The notes beneath the pieces were generated by a model. That model did no database searches. It saw only the letters and a list, made by a program, of their open reading frames with translations, and was not told the origin of the DNA. This document shows, piece after piece, positions 40,878 to 50,787 of a DNA stretch of 64,000 bases (positions are counted from its first letter, which is position 1; every line of letters starts with the position of its first letter). This DNA is from RPQJ01 sp963700045. GTDB lineage: Bacteria > Pseudomonadota > Gammaproteobacteria > Steroidobacterales > Steroidobacteraceae. A program made the position numbers and the translations under genes. Location: positions 1 through 64,000 of the forward strand of contig CAVOWK010000012.1 in assembly GCA_963700045.1 (NCBI GenBank), written 5' to 3'.

Positions 40878-43292
40878 TCAACTGCGCAGCCGCAGGCCTT
40901 CGGGATCGTAAAGCGGCTGCAGCCGAACGGTCGCTCCGCAAAGACTGCCGAGGATGTCGATCTCGAATCGCTCGCCGTCACGCGCCAGCGCCGCCGGCAC
41001 GTAGCCGGCCGCGAGACTGCGATCGACGCAGTGCCCGTACGCACCCGAGGTGACGTAGCCGACAGCCTTGCCGTCCTTCAGGATCGATTCGTAGCCGACG
41101 ACGTCGGCATCCTGCGCATCGACTTCCATCACCACGAAGCGGCGCTGCGGCCCGCTGTCGCGCTCGGCTAGCGCCGCCTCGCGTCCGATGAAATCCGGCT
41201 TGCTGAAATCGACGAAGCGATCGAGCCCCGTCTCGCCCGGCGTGTAGTCGGGCCGGAAGTCCTTGTTGAACGAGCCGTAGTTCTTCTCGAGGCGCAGCGA
41301 CGACAGCGCGCGACCACCGAACAGTGTCAGTCCCCGGCCCTGCCCTGCCTCGCGCAGGTCGTCGAACAGCGACGCGAAGTAGTCCGGCGTCGTCCAGATC
41401 TCGTAGCCAAGTTCGCCGGTAAAGCCGGCGCGCGTCACGATCGACGGTGCGTAACCGACTGCGGTCTCCGTGACGTCGAACAACTTGAAGGCGGTGGCCG
41501 CAAGGTCCTTGCGCACGAGGCGCTGCAGTATCTCACGCGAGTTCGGGCCGGCGAGCGCGAACCCGCACAGTGTCGACGCGGCCGAACGCACGAAGACGTC
41601 GGCCGGCGGCTCGCAGGTCCAGAACCAGCGCAGGTGGAATTCCTCGGCGAAACCCGAACCGACGATCAGGTACCTATCCTCGGCCAGGCAGGCGATCGAC
41701 AGGTCGCCAACGATGCGGCCCGCGGGATTCAGCATCGGCGCAAGGCCGAGGCGTCCGGGCCGCGGAATGCGGCAAGCAAACACCTTGTCGAGCCAGGCGC
41801 GAGCGCCGCGGCCACTGATCTCGTACTTGCCATAGTTGCTCGTCTCATAGAGCCCGGCAGTGCGGCGTACCGCGCGACATTCCTCGCGCACTATCGGAAA
41901 TGCCTCGGAACGCCGGTATGTCGGAGTCTCCGCAGGTGCAACGCCCGGTGGCGCAAACCACAACGCATGCTCGAGCCCGAAGTTGGCGCCCATCACGGCG
42001 CCCGCGGCGAGCAGCTGGTCGTAGATCGGCGAACGGCGCACGGGCCGGGCCGCCGGCAATTCCTCGTTTGGATACGCCAGGCGGAAGCGGCGGGAATAGT
42101 TCTCGGGCACCTTGATCGACGTGTATTTCGGCGTGGCGAAACGCCCGAAACGCGAGACGTCCATCGAGAGGATGTCCTGGCCCGGATCGCCTTCCGCCAT
42201 CCAGCGCGACAGCACCAGGCCGATGCCGCCGCCCTGGCTGAATCCCGCCATCACGGCGCAGGCCACCCAGTAGTTGCGCAACCCGCGCACCGGCCCGACG
42301 AGTGGGTTGCCGTCGGGCGCGAACGTGAAGGGGCCGTTGATCGCCTTGCGGATACCGGCGCGGCCGAGCGCCGGGAAATGCTCGAAGCCGACCTCGAAGT
42401 ACGGCGCCAGCCGCTCGAACTCGTCCGGCAGCAACTGCATCGAGAAGTCGTCCGGCGTCTTCTCCGGCGACCATACCTTGCCGTGCGGCTCGTAAGTGCC
42501 GATCAGCGCGCCGCCGCGCTCCTGGCGCAGGTAGATCTCGCCGGCATAGTCGGTGGTGTTCACTATTTCCTGCGACCGGCCCTTGAGTTCCGGGATGTCC
42601 TCGGTCAGCAGGTAGTGGTGCTCCATGGCGAGCACCGGCAACTGGATACCGACCATCTGGCCGACTTCGCGTGCCCAGAGCCCCGCACAGTTGACCACGT
42701 GCTCGGCGTGCACCGTGCCCTTGTCGGTGACGACGTCCCAGGTGCCATCGGTGCGCGGGTTCAGTTCGAGCACGCGCGTGAAGCGCTCGACCGACGCACC
42801 CAGCATGCGCGCCGCCTTGACGTACGCGTGCGTGGTGCCCGAGGGATCGCAATGCCCGCCGTCTGCGCGCCACAACGCGCCGATGAAATGCCGCTTGTCG
42901 ATCAGCGGGTTCAGCTCGACCGCCTGGTCGAGCGTGATCATCTCGGTCTCCATGCCGAGGTAGCGTGCCCGCGAACAGATGAGCTTGAGGCTGTCGAGTT
43001 CGCCCTGCGTCGCGGCGAGCATCAGGCCGCCGTTGGGGTGCAACCCGCAGGACTGCCCCGAAAGCTCCTCGATCTCCCGGTAGAGGTCGATGGTGTACTT
43101 CTGCAGCTTCGAGATGTTCGCTTCACCGTTGAAGGTGTGCATGCCGCCGGCCGCGTGCCAGGTGGAACCGGACGTCAACTCGCTTTTCTCGACCATCAGC
43201 ACGTCGGTCCAGCCGCTCCGCGCCAGGTGGTACAGGACGCTGGCGCCAACGACGCCGCCGCCGATGATCACGGCCCTTGCAGACGACTTCAT
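40878..43292 (-). CDS. Dimethylglycine/sarcosine dehydrogenase-like FAD-GcvT fusion
   Basis: An 804-residue two-part enzyme. The N-terminal half is a DAO-type flavoprotein: FAD motif VIIGGGVVGAS (8-18) and STWHAAGG with His46, the residue that binds FAD covalently in dimethylglycine and sarcosine dehydrogenases. The C-terminal half (about 430-800) is a GcvT-like folate-binding domain (RTAGLYETSNYGKYEI, TRAGFTGELGYEIW, SLRLEKNYG). Known members oxidatively demethylate dimethylglycine or sarcosine and pass the one-carbon unit to tetrahydrofolate. Start at 43292 has a GGAG upstream; an ATG at 43328 is possible. It diverges from a betaine-type ABC importer, which fits a role in betaine or dimethylglycine use. 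Confidence 0.88.
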   Translation of the reverse strand: MKSSARAVIIGGGVVGASVLYHLARSGWTDVLMVEKSELTSGSTWHAAGGMHTFNGEANISKLQKYTIDLYREIEELSGQSCGLHPNGGLMLAATQGELDSLKLICSRARYLGMETEMITLDQAVELNPLIDKRHFIGALWRADGGHCDPSGTTHAYVKAARMLGASVERFTRVLELNPRTDGTWDVVTDKGTVHAEHVVNCAGLWAREVGQMVGIQLPVLAMEHHYLLTEDIPELKGRSQEIVNTTDYAGEIYLRQERGGALIGTYEPHGKVWSPEKTPDDFSMQLLPDEFERLAPYFEVGFEHFPALGRAGIRKAINGPFTFAPDGNPLVGPVRGLRNYWVACAVMAGFSQGGGIGLVLSRWMAEGDPGQDILSMDVSRFGRFATPKYTSIKVPENYSRRFRLAYPNEELPAARPVRRSPIYDQLLAAGAVMGANFGLEHALWFAPPGVAPAETPTYRRSEAFPIVREECRAVRRTAGLYETSNYGKYEISGRGARAWLDKVFACRIPRPGRLGLAPMLNPAGRIVGDLSIACLAEDRYLIVGSGFAEEFHLRWFWTCEPPADVFVRSAASTLCGFALAGPNSREILQRLVRKDLAATAFKLFDVTETAVGYAPSIVTRAGFTGELGYEIWTTPDYFASLFDDLREAGQGRGLTLFGGRALSSLRLEKNYGSFNKDFRPDYTPGETGLDRFVDFSKPDFIGREAALAERDSGPQRRFVVMEVDAQDADVVGYESILKDGKAVGYVTSGAYGHCVDRSLAAGYVPAALARDGERFEIDILGSLCGATVRLQPLYDPEGLRLRS

Positions 43293-43445
43293 GCGTGTGG
43301 TCTCCGGATGGACGGGCGATGTGACCATGCCGACCGGTGATTGACAAGCGCAGCCTCGCCCGCACCGTGCGTTGGACTTGACGACCTCCGCGAGTCCGGA
43401 CACCGTGGCACGACCGTGGCCGTGGGCCATGCGTGGAGACTTCCG

Positions 43446-44375
43446 TTGGCGCAGGTCCTGAAGGCGGTCACTGTTGCGATGCTGCTGCTTTTGGGCGCCG
43501 TGGCGTCGGCGGCGGCTGCGCCCGTCGTGGTGTCGTCCAAGCTGTCGAGCGAGTCAGCGATGCTCGGCCAGATGATCCGCCTGCTGCTCGAGGACCGCGG
43601 CATTCCGACGCTCGACCGGATGACACTGGGCGCGACGCCCGTCGTGCGCAAGGCGCTGCTCGCCGGGGAAATCGACCTCTACGTCGAATACACGGGCAAC
43701 GCCGGTTTCTTTTTCAACCGGCCGAACGATCCCGCATGGAAGGACCTGCAACTCGGATACGAACTGGGCTCGAAACTCGACCTGGCAGCGAACCGCATCG
43801 TCTGGCTGGCCCCGGCGCCCGCCAGCAACGCCTGGGCGCTCGCGGTGCGGCGGGACGTCGCCACTCGCCACCGGCTCGTGACCATGAGCGATTTCGCGCG
43901 CTGGGTTCGCGATGGCGGCGCCGTGAAGCTCGCCTGCTCCGCAGAGTTCGCGAATGGCGGCACGCTGCACTCGCTGGAACAGACGTATGCGTTTCACCTC
44001 GCACCACGCCAGAAAATCGTGCTCGCGGGCGGCGAAACGGCAGCGACCATCGGCGCAGCGGCTGCGCGCACCAATGGCATCAACACGGCCATGGTGTACG
44101 GCACGGACGGCGGCATCGTCGCGGCCGACCTCGTCCTGCTCGAGGACGACGGGAAAGACCAACCCGTCTATGCTCCGGTGCCGATCGTGCGCGAGGCGGT
44201 GTTGCGGGCGCGCCCGGAAATTGCGGACATCGTGCGGCCGTTGATGGCAAGCTTCACGCGCGAGTCGCTGCAGGCCCTGAACGCCCGCGTGCAGATCGAT
44301 GGCGAGTCAGCCGAAGAAGTTGCCGGGGATTACCTGCGCAGCAAGGGCTTCATCGGCCCGGCCCGCAACCGTTGA
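43446..44375 (+). CDS. osmF: OsmF/YehZ-type osmoprotectant-binding protein
   Basis: A 309-residue periplasmic binding protein of the OpuAC/glycine-betaine class: signal peptide (VLKAVTVAMLLLLGAVASAAAA), VVVSSKLSSESAMLGQMI, IDLYVEYTGNAG (the betaine/choline-binding family motif) and MVYGTDGGI. Length and gene order match E. coli YehZ (OsmF), the binding protein of the YehZYXW betaine transporter. The TTG at 43446 is preferred because GGAG lies seven bases upstream and the signal peptide begins there; longer starts reach to 43341. First gene of a four-gene operon. Confidence 0.85.
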   Translation: MAQVLKAVTVAMLLLLGAVASAAAAPVVVSSKLSSESAMLGQMIRLLLEDRGIPTLDRMTLGATPVVRKALLAGEIDLYVEYTGNAGFFFNRPNDPAWKDLQLGYELGSKLDLAANRIVWLAPAPASNAWALAVRRDVATRHRLVTMSDFARWVRDGGAVKLACSAEFANGGTLHSLEQTYAFHLAPRQKIVLAGGETAATIGAAAARTNGINTAMVYGTDGGIVAADLVLLEDDGKDQPVYAPVPIVREAVLRARPEIADIVRPLMASFTRESLQALNARVQIDGESAEEVAGDYLRSKGFIGPARNR

Positions 44376-44392
44376 GCGGGGAACCACACCGA

Positions 44393-45538
44393 GTGCAACG
44401 CATCGATCGCCTGGGCGTGCTGCTGAGCTTCGTGGGAGCCCTGGCCCTCACGCTGCTGCCGCTCGTCGTCTTCAAGGCCAATCGCATCGTCCCGGGCGAG
44501 CCGCGCGCACTTCTCGAACTGCTGCCCACGGCCGCGCTCGCACTGTATTTCACCCTGGCTGTCGCGGCGACTGCCGCAATGTTCAGCAAGAGTCCGCAGG
44601 TTCGGTTGCTCGCCGCTCTCATCGGCATTGCAGCACTGGCCATCGCGGTCGCAGCGGCGGCGGACATCCTGACACCCGCAGGCAATCGCGTCGTGCGCGT
44701 CGCACCCGGGGCAGGATTCTGGATCGTGCTGATCGCGCTCGGCCTGCTTGCCACCGACGCGCTGACACGCCTGCGGCCCGGCCCCGTGCTGCGTGTTGCA
44801 ACGCTGGCCGTCTTCCTCGCTGCCACGCTTGCCGCACTCGGTTCAGGCTTTTTCGACGACCTGTCGATCATGCGCGAGTACGCCGTGAACGCCACGCGGT
44901 TTGCACATGAGGCGCAGCGCCACCTGCTGCTGGCGCTGGGTTCGCTCGCCGCCGCGGTCATCGTCGCGCTGCCGCTCGGCGTGCTTTGCCATCGGCAGCC
45001 ACGACTGCGTAACGCCGTGCTCGGCGTGCTGAACGTGGTGCAGACGATCCCGTCGATTGCGCTCTTCGGCATCCTGATGGCGCCGCTGGCGGCGATGGCG
45101 CTGGCATTTCCAGCGCTGGCTGCGCTGGGCTTGAGCGGTATCGGCGCCGCACCCGCCGCCATTGCCCTCTTTCTCTATTCCCTGCTGCCGATCGTGGGGA
45201 ACACCGTGGTCGGCCTCGCACGCGTATCGCCCGCCGCAGTCGACGCCGCGCGTGGCATGGGACTGACGGACGGACAGATCCTGCGGCAGATCGAATTGCC
45301 GCTGGCGTTGCCGACGATCCTGACGGGCATCCGCATCGTGCTGGTGCAGAACATCGGCATGGTCACCATTGCCGCGCTGATCGGCGGCGGCGGATTCGGC
45401 GCCTTCGTCTTCCAGGGCATCGGCCAGACGGCGATCGACCTGGTGCTGCTCGGTGCCATCCCGACGGTCGTGCTCGCCTTTTCTGCGGCCGTCGTGCTCG
45501 ACGCGCTGACCGATCTCACACGCCGGGTGCCGCGATGA
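44393..45538 (+). CDS. yehY: YehY-type betaine ABC transporter permease
   Basis: A 381-residue inner-membrane permease beginning with GTG at 44393. The N-terminal half adds several transmembrane helices, as in E. coli YehY (385 residues). The C-terminal half is the conserved permease core with NVVQTIPSIALFGILMAPL and the ATPase-contacting loop (ARVSPAAVDAARGMGLTDGQ, then LPLALPTI). The long N-terminal extension distinguishes YehY from OpuCB-type permeases. It overlaps the ATPase gene (ATGA). Confidence 0.86.
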   Translation: MQRIDRLGVLLSFVGALALTLLPLVVFKANRIVPGEPRALLELLPTAALALYFTLAVAATAAMFSKSPQVRLLAALIGIAALAIAVAAAADILTPAGNRVVRVAPGAGFWIVLIALGLLATDALTRLRPGPVLRVATLAVFLAATLAALGSGFFDDLSIMREYAVNATRFAHEAQRHLLLALGSLAAAVIVALPLGVLCHRQPRLRNAVLGVLNVVQTIPSIALFGILMAPLAAMALAFPALAALGLSGIGAAPAAIALFLYSLLPIVGNTVVGLARVSPAAVDAARGMGLTDGQILRQIELPLALPTILTGIRIVLVQNIGMVTIAALIGGGGFGAFVFQGIGQTAIDLVLLGAIPTVVLAFSAAVVLDALTDLTRRVPR

Positions 45539-46473
45539 TCCAGGTCGAAAAGCTCTGCAAGCGTTACGGCGAATCCACGGTCGTGGACGACGTGTCGATG
45601 GTCATCGAACCGCGCACGATGACGACGATCGTCGGCACGTCGGGGTCGGGCAAGTCCACGCTGCTGCGCATGATCAACCGGCTGGTCGAGCCGACCTCGG
45701 GACGCGTGCTGATCGACGGCAACGACACGACCGCGGAACCAGCGCACCTGCTCCGGCGCCGCATCGGTTACGCCATCCAGGGCCTCGGCCTGTTTCCGCA
45801 TCGCACCGTCGCCGACAACATCGCGACCGTGCCGCGGCTGCTCGGCTGGAGCGATGATCGCGTCAACTCACGCGTCACGGAGTTGCTCGAACTGTTCCAG
45901 CTCGACCCGGGCCTCTACGCTGCCAAGTTTCCGCACGAGCTGTCGGGCGGTCAGCAGCAGCGCGTCGGCGTTGCCCGCGCGCTGGCCGCCAAGCCGAATG
46001 TGCTGCTGATGGACGAGCCGTTCGGCGCGCTCGACCCGATCATCCGTACCAAGGCACAGGACGACCTGCTCGGGATCCAGCGGCGCTTCGGCACCACGGT
46101 CATCCTGGTCACGCACGACATCGACGAGGCTTTCCGTCTCGGCGACCGCGTCGCAGTCATGAGCCAGGGACGATTGCTGCAGCATGACCGGCCAGCCGTG
46201 TTGCTCACGCAGCCCGCAGACGCCTTCGTGTCGCAACTGATCGGCTCGGGCGACAGGTCGCTCAAGCTGCTGTCGCTGACGACCGCAGGTGAAATCGCAG
46301 CCGCAGGGGCAGTGGACGGCCCGACGGTGCCGTGGTCGGCAACGCTCCGCGACGTGCTGGCCGAACTCGTCTGGAGCGGAGCGGCAGCTGCGACGGTCGT
46401 TGGACCCGACGGCGACCCCATCGGCCACGTGACCCTGACCCGCATCCTGGCGCGGGGACGGCAGGCGACATGA
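45535..46473 (+). CDS. yehX: YehX-type betaine ABC transporter ATPase
   Basis: A 312-residue ATPase with intact motifs: Walker A GTSGSGKS (34-41), signature LSGGQQQR (136-143), Walker B LLMDEPFGALD with Asp160/Glu161, and switch VTHDIDEA. After the ATPase domain a short tail (from about 240) carries only one CBS-like segment (AATVVGPDGDPIGHVT), unlike the two CBS domains of OpuA. It overlaps both flanking genes by four bases, indicating tight coupling. Confidence 0.9.
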   Translation: MIQVEKLCKRYGESTVVDDVSMVIEPRTMTTIVGTSGSGKSTLLRMINRLVEPTSGRVLIDGNDTTAEPAHLLRRRIGYAIQGLGLFPHRTVADNIATVPRLLGWSDDRVNSRVTELLELFQLDPGLYAAKFPHELSGGQQQRVGVARALAAKPNVLLMDEPFGALDPIIRTKAQDDLLGIQRRFGTTVILVTHDIDEAFRLGDRVAVMSQGRLLQHDRPAVLLTQPADAFVSQLIGSGDRSLKLLSLTTAGEIAAAGAVDGPTVPWSATLRDVLAELVWSGAAAATVVGPDGDPIGHVTLTRILARGRQAT

Positions 46474-47207
46474 GCCGTCCTGCACTGGGAGCGCGTCTCG
46501 CCATTCTCGGCCTGTTGATTGCGTTTCTGGTCGCGCCACAGGCCTTTGCACCGCTGTTCGCGCCCCTGAACCAGTACGGCGCCCCGGCGATCTACGACCA
46601 GGGCAACATCCTGGAACTGGCGCTCTCGCACCTGTGGACGGTGCTGATCGCCGCGGCTGCCAGCACCGTGGTCGCAGTCGCGCTCGGCGTTTTCGTGACG
46701 CGCCCGGCCGGCGCCCAGTTCCTGCCGCTGTCCCGCACGCTGGTGAACGTCGGGCAGACATTCCCGCCGGTCGCCGTGCTCGCCGTGGCCGTGCCGCTCG
46801 TCGGTTTCGGCCAGGCACCGACGCTGATCGCCCTGTTCGCGTACGGCCTGCTGCCGATCTTCGAGAACACGATCGCGGGTCTGGAGGGTTGCCCGCAGCC
46901 GGTGCTGGAGGCAGCGGACGGGATGGGCATGAGCGCATGGCAGCGCCTGCGACAAGTGGAACTGCCGCTGGCCCTGCCGCTGATCATGGAAGGCGTGCGG
47001 CTCTCGCTGGTCATCAACGTCGGCACCGCGACCATCGGCTCGACCGTCGCAGCCAGGGGTCTCGGCGAGGTCATCATCGCCGGCTTGCTCTCGAACAACA
47101 CGGCCTTCGTCCTGCAGGGCGGCCTGGTGACGGGGCTCATGGCCATCCTGCTTTATGACGGCATGCGGTTGCTGGAACAGCGGTTCGTGCCGGTCGCGCG
47201 GAACTGA
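46470..47207 (+). CDS. yehW: YehW-type betaine ABC transporter permease
   Basis: A 245-residue permease, matching E. coli YehW in length (243) and order. It contains NVGQTFPPVAVLAVAVPLVG and the coupling-helix region DGMGMSAWQRLRQVELPLAL. The start at 46470 overlaps the ATPase stop (ATGA). It completes the betaine/choline-type importer; with two different permeases the transporter is a heterodimer in the membrane. Confidence 0.87.
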   Translation: MSRPALGARLAILGLLIAFLVAPQAFAPLFAPLNQYGAPAIYDQGNILELALSHLWTVLIAAAASTVVAVALGVFVTRPAGAQFLPLSRTLVNVGQTFPPVAVLAVAVPLVGFGQAPTLIALFAYGLLPIFENTIAGLEGCPQPVLEAADGMGMSAWQRLRQVELPLALPLIMEGVRLSLVINVGTATIGSTVAARGLGEVIIAGLLSNNTAFVLQGGLVTGLMAILLYDGMRLLEQRFVPVARN

Positions 47208-47284
47208 ACACAGGCGCTTCCCGCGACGGCGCGCTTTGCTAAGATCGGTCCGGCAACCGCCCTCTCCCTGGGCACCATGAACCG

Positions 47285-48242
47285 ATGAGCGCACCACAGA
47301 CTGCCGTGGAGAGGCCGCACGACGAGATCACGGCGATCCCTGTGATCGAGTGGCCGACGGTCGCCCTGATCGTCTTTGCCTACGGCGGCTGGTTCACGCT
47401 CACCAATGCCTATGGCGAATGGCCGACGTGGATCGTCGCCCCCTGCATTGCCGTGCTGCTCACCTTCCACAGTTCACTGCAGCACGAAATCCTGCATGGG
47501 CACCCGACGCGCTCGGCGACGGTCAACCGGCTGTTCGGCATCCTGCCCTTGTCGCTGTGGATTCCGTACGACCGCTTTCGCGCGTTGCACCTGGCCCACC
47601 ACATCAACGACCGCCTGACCGACCCGATCGACGACCCGGAATCGAATTACGTCACGCCGGAAGCATGGCAAAGGCGCTCGAGCTTCGCGCGCTGGATTTT
47701 CCAGCTCCAACTGACCCTCGCAGGCCGAATGTTCATTGGCTCGTGGTGGCGGATGGGCTGGTTCCTGGCCAGCGAAGCCAGGGCGTTTGCACGCAACGAG
47801 CCCGGCGTGCGCGCAGCGTGGATTACGCATTTGATCCTGTGCGTGCCGATCGTGTATTGGGTAACGGCCGTCTGCGACATTCCGCTCTGGCTCTACATCG
47901 TGGCGATGGTGATCCCGGGCAACGCGCATCCTGCTGATCCGCTCGTTCGCGGAGCACCGGGCGCGGGCCGCAACACCACGAACGCACGGCAATCGTCGAA
48001 ACTCGTGGCTGCTCGGCCCGTTGTTCCTCTTCAACAACCTGCACTCGCTGCATCACGAGGAGCCGCTGCTGCCCTGGTACCGGTACCACTCCCGGTACAA
48101 GGTGGCGCGCAACCGTTTGCTCGCCGAGAACGGCGGCCTGGTGTATTCGACCTACTTCGACGTCGCGCGGCGCTTCCTGTTCAGGATGCACGACCAGCCG
48201 CAGCATCCGCTGGGGCGCGCGCCGTCGCAACGTACGGCCTGA
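47285..48242 (+). pseudogene. Fatty acid desaturase, reading frame broken by three indels
   Basis: The translation shows a membrane desaturase with histidine boxes HEILHGH (about 62-68), HLAHH (about 102-106) and, in another frame, LHSLHHEE. The first frame holds to MVIPGNA (about 47927). Then one base must be skipped to read ILLIRSFAEHRAR, another near 47972 to read PQHHERTAIVE, and one base is missing near 48000 before NSWLLGPLFLFNNLH. The restored protein is about 318 residues ending at 48242. Three indels within about 75 bases, each at or near a short run of one base, suggest sequencing error or recent decay; no stop codon or gross loss is otherwise seen. Substrate unknown. Confidence 0.78.
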
Positions 48243-48307
48243 GGGGACTTCGCGCTGGACCGGGATCTTTCGCTCCTTGTGGCCCGTTGGAACCCGATGC
48301 CGCGCGG

Positions 48308-49124
48308 CTAGGCAGGGTATGGCGTACCCGGCGGCCTTTGCCGCGCGGTCCCACTGCAGGGTCCGCGCGTAGTCCGTCGCAGCCACTGGTGCGAAGCCCT
48401 CGATCAGCAGCGAGTCCGCGTATTCCCTGAACCACGGGTGTCGGGAGACGCTCGCAAACGCATTGCGCAGCGCACTGATTGTCGATACCGGAGTAGAGAT
48501 TGCGGTCACGAACGCGGGAAGGGTCGCGACAGCGGTGGAATCGAGGACGCGAACACCCGCCGTCAGCGCCGGGTTGTGCTTCGCGATCAGCAGGTGCCAG
48601 TAAGCATCCAGCGGTCCGACGTCGATGCGGCCTGCACGCACCGAATCGAGGATCGCACGTGCGGTCACGAGGTTCGGAACCATCTCGCCGTAAAGTGCCG
48701 GCCGCGACGCCGTTCGGTACTGCAGCAGGTGATGGCGGAACGCATTGAAACCCGAATGCGAGTGCTCGACGGTCCAGCCGGCACGACCACCGAAAGTGTC
48801 CTCGAGCGTGCGGAAAGGCGCGTCCTCGCGCACGATGAGATCTGACCGGTAGACCGGACGCCCCGCCGCCCACGCGGCGCGCGGTATCGGCGCCGCGAGT
48901 GGCACGACCCTGGCCAGTTGCAGTGCGACCGGATAGCCGCACATGAAGACGCAGCCGAGGTCCGGGCGCGCCCACAGCGTCTCGAGCGGTTGCGGCGCCG
49001 GATAAGACACGTAATCGAAGGAAACGCCGGCTGCCGCCGTGATCCGCTCCAGCAGCGAACGCCACGCCGCCTCGACCGCCGGGGTCACGGCGTACATGCG
49101 GGCATTCATGATCGCGCTGGTCAT
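48308..49124 (-). CDS. PhnD-like phosphate/phosphonate-type binding protein (one frameshift near the end)
   Basis: About 271 residues resembling the PhnD/SsuA/TauA binding-protein fold (MYAVTPAVEAAWRSLLERI, FMCGYPVALQLA, YRSDLIVREDAPFRTLEDTFGGR, VRAGRIDVGPLDAYWHLL). No signal peptide is present, which is odd for a transported ligand and may mean cytoplasmic sensing. The original frame runs past AKAAGY into non-coding-like sequence opposite the desaturase. Skipping one base near 48320 gives the natural ending PYPA and a TAG at 48308. It lies 24 bases downstream of the MttB-like gene and is probably co-transcribed, linking ligand binding with methyl transfer. Confidence 0.72.
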
Positions 49125-49148
49125 GCGAGCCTGGCGACGCGGGCGAGA

Positions 49149-50690
49149 TTACGGCGCGTCACAGCCGAGCTCGGCCGAGCGCTTGCTGACGTATGCGGCG
49201 ATGGCCTCGCGCACTGCGGCATCGAGCGGCGGCGGCGAATACTCGGCGAGCAATCGCTTCCAGACGTCGGTGGCGCGGCGCGTCGCGTCCTTCGCCCCGG
49301 CCTCGCTCCAGTTCTCGAAGTTGGACCAGTCGGAGAGCAACGGACGGTAGAACGCCGTCTCGAAGCGCGCGAGCGTGTGGGCCGTGCCGAAGAAGTGACC
49401 GCCCGGCTCGACGCCCTTGATGGCGTCGACGGCGAGGTCGTCGTCGTTGAACGCGATGGGCTGCAGGATCGCGGCCCAGCCCCGCAGCATCTCCGCATCG
49501 ACCACGATTTTCTCGAGCGACGCGACCAGCCCGCCTTCGAGCCAGCCCGTGGCATGGTTGATCAGGTGGCTGTGGCTCAGGATCGCAGCCTGCAGCGAGA
49601 ACGCCGTCTCGTAGGTCGACTGCGCATCGACGGCAGGAGACGCGTTGACTGCACTGGTCCGCACGGGAATGCGCAGCCTGCGACCGATCTGTGCCGTGGC
49701 GATCGCCGCGTGCACGTATTCCGGCGTGCCGAATGCCGGCGAACCCGTGCGCATGTCGACGTTGGAGGTGAAGCCGCCCATGACGCACGGCGAGCCGGGC
49801 CGCACCAGCTGGCACAACGCGACGATGCCGAGCGCCTCGGCCGTCTGCTGCACCAGCGCACCGGCCAGCGTAATCGGGGCCATCGCCCCCATCAGCGTAA
49901 ACGGCGTGATCACGACACACTGCCCGTGGCGCGCCATGATCATGATGTTGTCGAGGATCTCTTCGTCGACCCGGCGCGGCGAGTTGACGTTGGTCACCGT
50001 CATCAGCGTCGGTCGAGCGGCGAGATCGTCGATCGAGCAGCCGTGCTCGAGCGCCGACATCGCGATGGCATCTTCGGCCTGGATGCCGCCGACTCCGCGC
50101 GCCGCCCAGACGATGTCGGCGCATTCAATGTGCGCGCGGTACGCTGCCAGATGGCGGACCGGTACCGGCACGTCGACGGGCTCTACGACGATGCCACCCT
50201 GCCAATGCAGGACGCCGAGCGTGTGCGTGAGCTTGAGGATGTCGCGGAACGAGGCGATGTCGCCGAAACGACGGCCGCGCTCGGCATCACTTACGTTGGG
50301 GGCGCCGTTGACCGGGCCGAAGTTCACCACCCGGCCGCCAACGTGCAGATTCCGCCCGGGGTTGCGTGCGTGCAGCACGAAGGTCTCGGGCGCGTGCGCA
50401 AGCTGCGCCTCGACGAGGTCGCGCCCGATCCGCACCAACTGGGTTTCGTCATCGACGAGGGCGCCGGCCTGGCGAAACACCTCGCGGGCCGCAGGACTGC
50501 GAATCTCGAGTCCGGCCTCTTCGAGCACCCGGAACGCCGCTACGAGAATCCGTTCGACCTGCTCAACCGTCAGCACCTCGAGCGGTGACCACGGCACTTC
50601 GAGTCGCGGCAGCGGCGCGAGCGTCGGTCCGGTCGAGCGCGCAGTGCGACCGTGACCGCGGCGGCGCGAGGGCAGGATGACTTCGCTCAT
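49149..50690 (-). CDS. MttB-family (trimethylamine methyltransferase-like) protein, second copy
   Basis: A 513-residue MttB-superfamily protein (VEQVERILVAAFRVLEEAG, VNFGPVNGAPNVSD, ITPFTLMGAMAPITLAGALV, GGFTSNVDMRTGSPAFGTPE). It has the same core motifs as the copy at 29049 but is clearly divergent, so the two probably use different substrates. No in-frame amber codon, hence non-pyrrolysine. No corrinoid protein is encoded nearby. The ATG is preceded by an Arg-rich N-terminus (residues 8-18). Followed by the PhnD-like gene. Confidence 0.87.
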   Translation of the reverse strand: MSEVILPSRRRGHGRTARSTGPTLAPLPRLEVPWSPLEVLTVEQVERILVAAFRVLEEAGLEIRSPAAREVFRQAGALVDDETQLVRIGRDLVEAQLAHAPETFVLHARNPGRNLHVGGRVVNFGPVNGAPNVSDAERGRRFGDIASFRDILKLTHTLGVLHWQGGIVVEPVDVPVPVRHLAAYRAHIECADIVWAARGVGGIQAEDAIAMSALEHGCSIDDLAARPTLMTVTNVNSPRRVDEEILDNIMIMARHGQCVVITPFTLMGAMAPITLAGALVQQTAEALGIVALCQLVRPGSPCVMGGFTSNVDMRTGSPAFGTPEYVHAAIATAQIGRRLRIPVRTSAVNASPAVDAQSTYETAFSLQAAILSHSHLINHATGWLEGGLVASLEKIVVDAEMLRGWAAILQPIAFNDDDLAVDAIKGVEPGGHFFGTAHTLARFETAFYRPLLSDWSNFENWSEAGAKDATRRATDVWKRLLAEYSPPPLDAAVREAIAAYVSKRSAELGCDAP

Positions 50691-50787
50691 GGCTCGGGGT
50701 CGGGCTCCGGATGGCGGCAGCAGGGCCGGGTGCCCGCATCATGGCCGGGAACGGGGCGTGCGGACAATGGCGGCCGCGCCGCCTGCC

